Shown here: in pieces, positions 1-5,612 of the stretch
Layout: the number at the start of each line of letters is the position of its first letter
How positions within the stretch are numbered: position 1 is the stretch's first letter
Notes under the pieces: generated by a model
The model's database searches: none
The model's input: the letters and a program-made list of their open reading frames with translations, nothing else
What the model was told of the DNA's origin: nothing
From: Desulfonatronum sp.
GTDB lineage: Bacteria; Desulfobacterota; Desulfovibrionia; Desulfovibrionales; Desulfonatronaceae
Length of the DNA stretch: 5,923 bases
Assembly: GCA_007127655.1 (NCBI GenBank)
Contig: SKYX01000115.1
Coordinates: 1 to 5,923 of the forward strand
Direction of reading: 5' to 3'
Translations under genes and position numbers: made by a program

Positions 1-1
1 C

Positions 2-217
2 CCGTCCGGCGGGTTGTTCGGAGAAGAACGTCTGCACGACACGCTGCGCTCCCTGCACCATGCGCCTCCGGAGGAATTGGCTCAAGGACTCTCATCCGTG
101 GTCACCAACTTTGCCGGAGACCGGAAAATCCCGGACGATGTCAGCATTCTGGTTCTGGAATATGGAGTAAGCGGGGCGGATGTTAATGAAGTGGATGGGC
201 CTGGCATGCGAACATGA
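2..217 (+). CDS. PP2C/SpoIIE-type serine/threonine phosphatase, C-terminal fragment
   Basis: This is the last 71 codons of a gene that begins before the window; the frame is open from base 2 and stops with TGA at 215-217. Visible residues include GGLFGEERL near the start of the fragment and DDVSILVLEY about 20 residues before the end. In SpoIIE/RsbU-type PP2C phosphatases the first motif precedes the last helices, and the second is the final strand, whose DD pair contributes to Mn/Mg binding. Such enzymes usually dephosphorylate anti-sigma-factor antagonists or form the output of a two-component receiver, but the N-terminal sensor or receiver part lies outside the window, so the input signal cannot be named. 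The roughly 18 residues after the last strand are an unconserved tail. The family call is fairly secure; the specific role is unknown. Confidence 0.8.
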   Translation, partial: PSGGLFGEERLHDTLRSLHHAPPEELAQGLSSVVTNFAGDRKIPDDVSILVLEYGVSGADVNEVDGPGMRT

Positions 218-263
218 AGACAAATGGGAAAGGGGAAAGGCGGTTTTCCCGTGCGGTTCCGAT

Positions 264-293
264 TTGACTTGGGGGCGCGTTTTGTACGTATTT
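264..293 (+). promoter_or_regulatory. Possible sigma70-type promoter for the serine dehydratase gene
   Basis: TTGACT at 264-269 is a good -35 match. An 18-base spacer leads to GTATTT at 288-293, a poor -10. It sits in the 98-base gap before the serine dehydratase gene, about 22 bases upstream of its ATG. The -35 is convincing by eye but the -10 is weak, so this is only a candidate. Confidence 0.25.
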
Positions 294-315
294 TGACGAC
301 GAAGGGAGAACGGAT

Positions 316-1533
316 ATGCAGTCATTACGCGAGTTGTACAGATACGGGATGGGGCCGTCCAGCAGTCATACCATGGGGCCGCGCCGGGCCGCGGAGGCGT
401 TTCGGGCGCGTCATTCTCAAGCCGCGAGGGTCCGGGTCACGCTGTACGGCAGCTTGAGTCTGACCGGGCGCGGTCACTTGACGGACCAGGCGGTGACCCA
501 GGGCTTGTCGCCTCTGCCTTGCGACGTGGTTTGGAGCGACCAGGCGCTGGATGAACATCCCAACGGGATGTTGTTCGAGGCCTTGGCCGCGGACGGGAGC
601 TCTTTGGGCTCCTGGACCGTCTTCAGTATCGGCGGAGGGGAGTTGCGGGAGGCCGGACGGGGGGAGGCTGAAACTCCGAGTCGGTACGTTCAGACGACCA
701 TGAAGGAAATCCTGGACTGGGCCGAGTCCCGGGGCAAGCCCCTTTGGGCTCTGGCCGAGGTGGTGGAAGGGTCGGACCTGTGGGATCACCTGGGCTTCAC
801 CTGGCTGAAGATGCAGGAGGCCATCGCCGCCGGGTTGGATGAGGAAGGGTCGCTGCCCGGAGGATTGAATCTGCAACGCAAGGCCCGGGGCTTTTTGACC
901 CGGGCCAAGCAATTGCGCCGCTCCGCCGGTCGGACCGGGCTTCTTTCGGCCTATGCCCTGGCCGTGTCCGAGCACAACGCCGCTGGCGGCTTCGTGGTCA
1001 CCGCGCCGACGTGCGGTTCCTGCGGCGTGCTGCCCGCGGTGCTGTTTTACCTGCAACGGGACCTCGGCCTGGAAGACGAGTATCTGCTGCGGGCCCTGGC
1101 CACGGCCGGTCTGGTGGGCAACGTGGTCAAGCACAATGCCTCCATTTCCGGGGCCGAGGTGGGATGTCAAGGGGAAGTGGGCGTGGCCTGCGCCATGGCC
1201 GCGGCCGCGGCCGCGCAGCTCCTGGGAGGGTCGCCGCATCAGATCGAATACGCGGCGGAAATCGGTCTGGAACACCACCTGGGGCTGACCTGCGATCCGA
1301 TTCTGGGGCTGGTCCAGGTCCCCTGCATCGAGCGCAACGCCTTTGCGGCCATTCGTGGCTTGGCCGCGGCGGAATTCGCGATGCTCTCGGACGGACGCCA
1401 TCTGATCAGCTTCGATCAGGTGGTGGAAGCCATGCAGCAAACCGGCCACGACCTGCCCAGCCTGTACCGCGAAACGGCCCAGGGTGGATTGGCCAAGGTC
1501 TATCAGGGGGCGCGGGACCGGGAGCAGGATTGA
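316..1533 (+). CDS. sdaA: L-serine ammonia-lyase (L-serine dehydratase), single-chain, 4Fe-4S
   Basis: Cytoplasmic enzyme converting L-serine to pyruvate and ammonia with a [4Fe-4S] cluster instead of PLP. The 405-residue protein carries both parts of the family in one chain. The beta-type N-terminus has GPSSSHTMGP (residues 13-22) and a SIGGGEL segment near residue 105. The alpha-type catalytic part contains APTCGSCGVLPAVL (from residue 230), GCQGEVG, LTCDPILGLVQVPCIERN and a C-terminal helical tail. Cys284, Cys326 and Cys337 have the 42- and 11-residue spacings of the three cluster ligands known in the Legionella enzyme (Cys343, 385, 396). The chain is shorter than the roughly 455 residues of E. 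coli SdaA and ends without a cysteine, so the tail cysteine that occupies the fourth iron site in the Legionella structure is absent. The ATG at 316 is preceded by AGGGAG at 303-308, 7 bases upstream. It appears monocistronic or at most loosely linked to its neighbours. Confidence 0.93.
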   Translation: MQSLRELYRYGMGPSSSHTMGPRRAAEAFRARHSQAARVRVTLYGSLSLTGRGHLTDQAVTQGLSPLPCDVVWSDQALDEHPNGMLFEALAADGSSLGSWTVFSIGGGELREAGRGEAETPSRYVQTTMKEILDWAESRGKPLWALAEVVEGSDLWDHLGFTWLKMQEAIAAGLDEEGSLPGGLNLQRKARGFLTRAKQLRRSAGRTGLLSAYALAVSEHNAAGGFVVTAPTCGSCGVLPAVLFYLQRDLGLEDEYLLRALATAGLVGNVVKHNASISGAEVGCQGEVGVACAMAAAAAAQLLGGSPHQIEYAAEIGLEHHLGLTCDPILGLVQVPCIERNAFAAIRGLAAAEFAMLSDGRHLISFDQVVEAMQQTGHDLPSLYRETAQGGLAKVYQGARDREQD

Positions 1534-1577
1534 TGCGACAAGCAGTCCCTTGCGGATGTCCTTTTTAGCGAAATGAA

Positions 1578-1590
1578 GGCCTGAAAGGTT
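1578..1590 (+). promoter_or_regulatory. Candidate MqsA operator upstream of mqsR
   Basis: GGCCT-GAA-AGGTT fits the MqsA palindrome AACCT-N(2-4)-AGGTT known from E. coli. The right half is perfect, the spacer is 3, and the left half keeps CCT but has GG in place of AA. It ends 9 bases before the mqsR ATG and covers the only purine-rich stretch (AAAGG, 1584-1588) that could serve as the mqsR ribosome-binding site. MqsA is known to repress its own operon, so autoregulation here is expected. The site was found by eye and binding is inferred. Confidence 0.45.
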
Positions 1591-1599
1591 TTTTCGAAC

Positions 1600-1896
1600 A
1601 TGGAGAAAAAGACGCCGCATTGCAGTCTGTCGTTGGTCAAAGAACTGGTGAAATCAGGAAATGTTCGTTCAACCATGTCGGCCCTGGCAGGTGCCGCGGC
1701 GCTGAATTATGTTTTTGACGACATGGTCGAGATTATCCTGTCGTTGACAGCGAAAGACTTCTACAAGAGCATGACCACGTATACAGACCATCGGATTTGG
1801 CAGGACGTTTACAGGCCCCTCACTTCAGCGGGCAAAGTCTATATCAAGCTGACCGTCATTGAGGACGTGCTTATCGTATCCTTCAAGGAGCTGTGA
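1600..1896 (+). CDS. mqsR: MqsR toxin, mRNA interferase of a type II toxin-antitoxin system
   Basis: Ribosome-independent RNase of the RelE-like fold. In E. coli, MqsR cuts mRNA mainly at GCU, arrests growth and contributes to stress and persister physiology. The product is 98 residues, the same length as E. coli MqsR, and aligns without gaps from MEKKTPH to VSFKE. Highly conserved stretches are DFYKSMTTY (53-61), IWQDVYRP (66-73) and the last strand VIxDVLIVSFKE. The residues reported as important for E. coli activity, Lys56, Gln68, Tyr81 and Lys96, are all present at the same numbers, so the toxin should be active. The N-terminal third (about 24-48) is the divergent part. It lies directly upstream of mqsA in the toxin-first order typical of this system. 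The coding sequence is visibly AT-richer than the serine dehydratase and secretion ATPase genes, which suggests horizontal acquisition. Confidence 0.96.
   Translation: MEKKTPHCSLSLVKELVKSGNVRSTMSALAGAAALNYVFDDMVEIILSLTAKDFYKSMTTYTDHRIWQDVYRPLTSAGKVYIKLTVIEDVLIVSFKEL
1885..1890 (+). promoter_or_regulatory. Ribosome-binding site deciding the mqsA start
   Basis: AAGGAG lies inside the last codons of mqsR, 8 bases before the ATG at 1899 but only 2 bases before the in-frame GTG at 1893. The spacing favours the ATG, which also matches the MKCP N-terminus of E. coli MqsA. Translation of mqsA is probably coupled to that of mqsR. Confidence 0.7.
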
Positions 1897-1898
1897 TC

Positions 1899-2300
1899 AT
1901 GAAATGTCCATTTTGCGATTCCGCGGAAATGATTCAAGATATTCGAGACAAGCCGTATACCTACAAAGGCGAATCGACCGTAATTCAGGACGTGACGGGC
2001 GACTATTGCCCGGCCTGCGGCGAGGTGCTCCTTGATGCCGCCGAGTCGAGGCGGGTCAGTTCCGAGATGATGGAGTTCAACAATCAGGTCAACGCATCAA
2101 GCATCGACCCCGTGTTCATTGCCGACGTGCGCAAGAAACTTGCTCTGGATCAACGAGAGGCGGCCTTGATTTTCGGTGGCGGGGTCAGTGCCTTTTCACG
2201 ATATGAAACCGGACAGACAAGGCCACCCCTGGCCCTGGTCAAGCTCCTCAAGGTGCTTGACCGACACCCGGATTTGCTCAAGGAAATCAGGGCCGGATAG
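1899..2300 (+). CDS. mqsA: MqsA antitoxin, zinc-binding HTH repressor
   Basis: Antitoxin that binds and neutralises MqsR through its N-terminal zinc domain and represses the operon through a C-terminal HTH (Xre-like) domain. The product is 133 residues (E. coli: 131). Zinc ligands Cys3, Cys6, Cys37 and Cys40 are at exactly the E. coli positions (MKCPFC and YCPAC). Residues about 70-130 form the HTH, with VRKKLALDQREAALIFGGGV and then AFSRYETG. E. coli MqsA reads DNA bases with Asn97 and Arg101; here Arg101 is kept but position 97 is Ser. The ATG at 1899 is chosen over the GTG at 1893, which overlaps the mqsR stop, on ribosome-binding-site spacing and homology. Only two bases separate the mqsR stop from this ATG, so the genes form one operon. 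The next gene is convergent, 118 bases away, and I see no clear terminator in that gap. Confidence 0.95.
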   Translation: MKCPFCDSAEMIQDIRDKPYTYKGESTVIQDVTGDYCPACGEVLLDAAESRRVSSEMMEFNNQVNASSIDPVFIADVRKKLALDQREAALIFGGGVSAFSRYETGQTRPPLALVKLLKVLDRHPDLLKEIRAG

Positions 2301-2418
2301 TGTCACCTTTATTGCTGGAGCGGAGGGCCGATCAAGCGAGGTGCAACCGGGGTGAGACGAGGGAGTGAGCAAGCCACCTGAGCCGATTTCCGTTTTGAAA
2401 GTCCGATGTCGACGCGGA

Positions 2419-4212
2419 TCACCCGTTCACCCCGCCGGTTACGCGTACGACCTCGTCCAAAGTGGTCAGCCCGGCCAGCACCTTGACGATCCCGCTCTGG
2501 AACAGATTGGCCACGCCCTTGGAGCGAACCAGGCGGCGCAGGGCGGTGAGGTTCGTGTCCAGGCGCACGGCGTCCTGGATCTCCTCGTCAAAGGGCAGGA
2601 CTTCGTGGATGCCGGTGCGGCCGAGGTAGCCGGTGTTGCGGCAGAATTCGCAGCCCGGTCCGGACCAGACCGTTTCCGGCGCGTCCAGGCCACTGCTTCG
2701 CCACAGTACGGCTTGGTCCTCCGGGGTTTGGATCGGCACCTTGCAGTGCGGGCAGAGAGTGCGCACCAGTCGTTGGGCCACGATCCCAGCCAGGGCCGCG
2801 TTGATCAGAAAGGCGTCCAGCCCCAAATCCAGCAGCCGGGTGATGGAGGAGGCCGCGTCGTTGGTGTGCAGGGTGGAGAGGACCAGATGGCCGGTCAGGG
2901 CGGCCTGAACCGCTTCCTGGGCCGTGTTCAGGTCGCGCATTTCGCCGATCATTACGATGTCCGGGTCCTGGCGCAGGATGTGCCGGAGCACCTGGCCGAA
3001 ATCCACTCCAATCTTGGGCTGAACCCCGATCTGGTTGAATTCGTCCACCACCATCTCGATGGGATCCTCCAGGGTGAGCACATTCACGCCCGAGTGGGCC
3101 AGGGTTTTCATGGCCGAATACAGGGTGGTGGACTTGCCGCTGCCCGTGGGGCCGGTGACCAGGACCAGGCTGTTGGACCGGGCCAGAAAGGAGCGGAACA
3201 GGGCGAGCTTGTCCGGCTCCATGCCCAGTTCATCCAGCTTTTTCAGCGTGGTGTCGCTGGAGAGCAGGCGCAAGACCATTTTTTCTCCGAAAGCTACGGG
3301 AATGGTGGAGATCCGGACGTCGGTCCGGATGTCGTCCAAGACGAGCTGAACCCGTCCGTCCTGGGGCCGGCGCTTTTCGGAGATATCCAGCCTGCTCAGG
3401 CCTTTGAGACGGCTGATCATGGCCTGGTGCACGGTCAGTGGGAGGCGGTAGAGGGGATGGAGCACCCCGTCGATGCGGAACCGGACCAGGGATGCATCGC
3501 GCTTGGGTTCCAGGTGGATGTCGCTGGCCCGTTCCCGCAGGGCCGTATGCAGCAGATAGTCCACGGCCTTGCTGACATGTTTCTGGGAGCCGCGATCCGA
3601 CCGCTCCCCGACCCGGACCCGCTGCTCCTGGTTGGCCAGGGATTCCGACGCACTGAGAAACTCCTGTTCCGCGGCCTTCACGGCCTGGCGGAACTGGTAG
3701 AAATCGTCGATCAGCCGGGTGATCTCGGCCCGGGTGCCCAGGAAAAGGCGCAGCGGCAGGGTCGTGACCCGGCACATGTCTTCCCACAGTTCCGGACGGA
3801 AGGGATTGTGGGCCAGGATTTCCAGATGCCCGTCCACGATGCGCAGCGGAACCAGCAGGTTGGTCCGGGCAAAGCCCTCGGAAATGGTCCGGGTGCTGAC
3901 CTCCAGATCCAGTTCCAGCACGTCCAGCCGCTTGAACTCCAACCCGAACCGCGCGGCCACGGCCCGGAGCACGCTCTCCTCGGTCAGACGCTCTCGGGAC
4001 GCCTTGGCCCGGGTCAGCTTCAGCCCCAAAAGCAGGTCCAATCCGGACAGCGGATCATCAAGAGCAATGTCCCGCTGTCGGGCCTGATCCAGAACGATCC
4101 TCCGCCGTTCGGGGTCCAGTTCACCGGCCTGTTCCAGAATGGGGAGCAGGTCGTTCAGGCTGTAGTCAAGGCGGGTGTGGGGATGGAAAGCGCAGTGGTC
4201 AATGGCGGTCAT
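2419..4212 (-). CDS. gspE: GspE/PilB-family secretion or pilus assembly ATPase
   Basis: Cytoplasmic hexameric ATPase that powers type II secretion (GspE) or type IV pilus extension (PilB/MshE). With the start at 4212 it has 597 residues, slightly longer than usual. The N-terminal about 190 residues resemble the MshEN/T2SSE_N region (VAARFGLEF, NLLVPLRIVDGHLEILAHNP). Then follow the Asp-box region DIHLEP (231-236) with RFRIDG (244-249), Walker A GPTGSGKS (354-361), the Walker B region DPDIVMIGEMRD (416-427), the His box GHLVLSTLHTND (441-452), and a tetracysteine zinc site of two CxxC pairs (Cys487/490 and Cys521/524). All catalytic motifs are intact; GEMRD replaces the commoner GEIRD, a conservative change. 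The ATG at 4212 has AGGA 6 bases upstream, whereas the longer frame from a TTG at 4293 has no such site. No other secretion or pilus gene is in the window, so GspE versus PilB cannot be settled. Confidence 0.93.
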   Translation of the reverse strand: MTAIDHCAFHPHTRLDYSLNDLLPILEQAGELDPERRRIVLDQARQRDIALDDPLSGLDLLLGLKLTRAKASRERLTEESVLRAVAARFGLEFKRLDVLELDLEVSTRTISEGFARTNLLVPLRIVDGHLEILAHNPFRPELWEDMCRVTTLPLRLFLGTRAEITRLIDDFYQFRQAVKAAEQEFLSASESLANQEQRVRVGERSDRGSQKHVSKAVDYLLHTALRERASDIHLEPKRDASLVRFRIDGVLHPLYRLPLTVHQAMISRLKGLSRLDISEKRRPQDGRVQLVLDDIRTDVRISTIPVAFGEKMVLRLLSSDTTLKKLDELGMEPDKLALFRSFLARSNSLVLVTGPTGSGKSTTLYSAMKTLAHSGVNVLTLEDPIEMVVDEFNQIGVQPKIGVDFGQVLRHILRQDPDIVMIGEMRDLNTAQEAVQAALTGHLVLSTLHTNDAASSITRLLDLGLDAFLINAALAGIVAQRLVRTLCPHCKVPIQTPEDQAVLWRSSGLDAPETVWSGPGCEFCRNTGYLGRTGIHEVLPFDEEIQDAVRLDTNLTALRRLVRSKGVANLFQSGIVKVLAGLTTLDEVVRVTGGVNG

Positions 4213-4502
4213 GGATGGTCCTGGAAAGGTATGAAGTGAACCGGGTCGGGAAGTCTTCGGTGCCCCGCCTGGGAAACATATCGGGTTGACCAAAGCAGGG
4301 GGTGAATGCAGGGCAAATTACATGGGAGGAAGGCCATGCCTGCGACGTCGAAATCACGGATATCTTTTGATGCGGTGAGAAGACTGCCTCGAAATCATCC
4401 CCCTAACCCATTCAGGGAGAGTAATTGCTCAGCAAACGGTAGTGCTTACAAAGATAGGGCTGTTGAACACCACGGAAATCAACTGGATTCTGGCAGATTG
4501 GT
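4213..4502. other. Non-coding gap upstream of the secretion ATPase
   Basis: This stretch should hold the promoter of the - strand ATPase gene. Its ribosome-binding site AGGA is at 4219-4222 on the - strand, 6 bases from the ATG. I could not find a convincing -35/-10 pair or sigma54 site by eye. A + strand reading frame beginning at 4336 is discussed among the rejected items. Confidence 0.5.
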
Positions 4503-4543
4503 TCCTGAAAACACGACACCTGGAGAGTGCCGTGTTTTCAGGA
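4503..4543 (-). terminator. Hairpin downstream of the CsgG-like lipoprotein gene, probable terminator or 3' stabiliser
   Basis: TCCTGAAAACACG (4503-4515) and CGTGTTTTCAGGA (4531-4543) pair perfectly over 13 bp. After one A-C mismatch, CAC (4517-4519) pairs with GTG (4527-4529), leaving a 7-base loop. The structure begins 12 bases after the stop codon of the - strand lipoprotein gene, the usual place for a terminator. No T-tract follows the stem on either strand (- strand continues ACCAATCTG), so it is not a classical intrinsic terminator. It may block 3' exonucleases or work with another factor. Confidence 0.55.
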
Positions 4544-4555
4544 TGAGGAAACGGG

Positions 4556-5398
4556 CTAGTTTACCTGCAACTTGCCGCCCGTGCCCATTCCACCTTCGAC
4601 ATCCTGGGCTCTGTAGGCTCGCAAAGCCCGGACCATTTTATTGTACGAATCAACGAACGCGGCAGTGATCACCTTACCTTCAGGGGTGTTGCTGTACCCG
4701 GCGGCCCCCCCGGAAAGGCTGGAAAAGATACCTCCTCCGAGTCCAAAGTCCCAATTCCGGGCGTTGCCCACCGCTGCTGCAAGCTGCACGCTGGAGCGGT
4801 TGTCAACAAGAAGCAGGGTTGTCGCGGCCTCGTTGCTGCGCAAGCTGCCAGCCGCCCCGGCAACGGCGCTTCCGGCTCCGGGGACGACCCGACGCAGCAA
4901 CCCACCGGTGAAAGCACTCACCCCTCCGGTTCCTTTTTCCGAAAACTGGATCGAGGGGCTGATGGTATAATCAGCCGCAACCATTTGGCCTTTTCCAAAA
5001 TTGCTGCCATCTCGCAATTCTCCGGATTCCATGAGGAGGCGTTCATCCGCCAAGGCATCCATCGACCGACCACGCTCCACCAGGACAAAACAGTTGGACT
5101 GTTGAATCATGGTCCGAATGACCGGAATAGTGCTTCCAAGGTGTGAATAACGTGAGGAATAGTAGTGCCACCAGGGTTGATTTCTGTCTTCGAAAACTGA
5201 AGCGGTGCCGAGAGGCTGCGCACACCGTTCCATTTCCCCGCTCTGGCCCTCGGCTGTCTCGCCTCCCGCGGCCCCGGTAACGGTATGCCCTGAAGCCCCT
5301 CCGGGCTTGGGTGTCGTGACGCACCCGGTTGTGGATAAAAGAAAAAATGTCATGAACAGCGCCAAAACCAAACTAGATCGAGATAAGTGATAAACCAT
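4556..5398 (-). CDS. CsgG/HfaB-like outer-membrane lipoprotein
   Basis: Predicted lipoprotein of the CsgG/HfaB family, whose best-known member forms the outer-membrane pore for curli export. The product is 280 residues, close to CsgG (277). It has a basic start (HLSRSS), a hydrophobic stretch (residues 9-21) and a lipobox ending TTGC with Cys26 as the lipidated residue; Thr at -3 is less usual than Leu. A low-complexity Gly/Thr/Ser linker follows (31-55). The CsgG-like core includes PVIRTMIQQSNCFVLVERG (92-110), DALADER (114-120) and GQMVAADYTISPSIQF (137-152), matching the family's LER, NER and gAdy patterns. Gly/Ala-rich segments lie at 158-185 and 218-235, then a C-terminal helix VDSYNKMVRAL. 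The ATG at 5398 has AAAGGAG 6 bases upstream; the longer in-frame start at 5527 would bury the signal peptide. No csgA/B/E/F-like gene is nearby, so a curli role cannot be claimed. Confidence 0.85.
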   Translation of the reverse strand: MVYHLSRSSLVLALFMTFFLLSTTGCVTTPKPGGASGHTVTGAAGGETAEGQSGEMERCAQPLGTASVFEDRNQPWWHYYSSRYSHLGSTIPVIRTMIQQSNCFVLVERGRSMDALADERLLMESGELRDGSNFGKGQMVAADYTISPSIQFSEKGTGGVSAFTGGLLRRVVPGAGSAVAGAAGSLRSNEAATTLLLVDNRSSVQLAAAVGNARNWDFGLGGGIFSSLSGGAAGYSNTPEGKVITAAFVDSYNKMVRALRAYRAQDVEGGMGTGGKLQVN

Positions 5399-5460
5399 CG
5401 GATTCTCCTTTACTTTGCTTGTTGAACATGCTTCGACAACGCCGACCCGTGTGTATCCGG

Positions 5461-5481
5461 TTCGACGTTCGACGTTCGGCG
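5461..5481. repeat. Tandem heptamer repeat, three copies
   Basis: TTCGACG, TTCGACG and TTCGGCG stand head to tail; the third copy has one change. The array is in the 5' leader region of the - strand lipoprotein gene, starting 63 bases upstream of its ATG. On the - strand it reads as repeated GAACGT-type units, reminiscent of the short intergenic GAACGTCGAACGTCGAA-type repeats seen in some proteobacterial genomes (recalled, not searched). Confidence 0.75.
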
Positions 5482-5550
5482 TGTTAGTGAGATGTGTTTT
5501 TTGGGCCTTACTTCCCTTGGGTAACAACTCGTCTCATCAGAGGGTAGGGG

Positions 5551-5612
5551 TGGATACTCGATTACACAGGCATGACGAAGATGATCAATGATTCCAGTCA
5601 TTCCAGCGAAAT
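5551..5612. repeat. Degenerate REP-like intergenic element
   Basis: The segment runs from GGATACTCGATTACACAGG and CATGACGA to GTCATTCCAGCGAAA. The wording resembles two decayed halves of the widespread GGAT-CC...GGAATGACGA / TCGTCATTCC...GCGAAA repeats, in opposite orientation. Inside it ATTCCAG occurs twice, 2 bases apart (5591-5597 and 5600-5606), and AATGA/TCATT forms a 5-bp stem (5587-5602). Similarity is by eye only. Confidence 0.3.

Noticed and set aside
226..250. GGGAAA/TTTCCC inverted repeat after the phosphatase gene
   Set aside because: The stem is only 6 bp with no following T-run, and the purine-rich sequence allows several alternative weak pairings.
325..1620. Long - strand open frame opposite the serine dehydratase gene
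   Set aside because: It is an antisense shadow, full of Gln, Gly and Arg without motifs; the + strand frame has the complete serine dehydratase signature.
1893..1898. GTG at 1893 as the mqsA start
   Set aside because: It lies only 2 bases from the AAGGAG site and would add two residues absent from the E. coli protein; the ATG at 1899 fits both.
2301..2418. Terminator sought between the convergent mqsA and secretion ATPase genes
   Set aside because: The best pairing found was AGGTG/CACCT with a loop of more than 30 bases and no T-tract; nothing convincing.
2365..4239. Long + strand open frame of 624 codons opposite the secretion ATPase
   Set aside because: It mirrors the real gene in a GC-rich region, is unusually rich in Gln, Gly and His, and shows no known motif, while the - strand carries every GspE catalytic motif.
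4336..4668. + strand frame of 110 codons with a GGAGGA 5 bases before its ATG
   Set aside because: The start context is good, but its 3' third runs antisense through the lipoprotein gene, it spans the hairpin, and its composition (many Arg, Pro, Ser, Asn and scattered Cys) shows no domain. A small leader peptide cannot be fully excluded.
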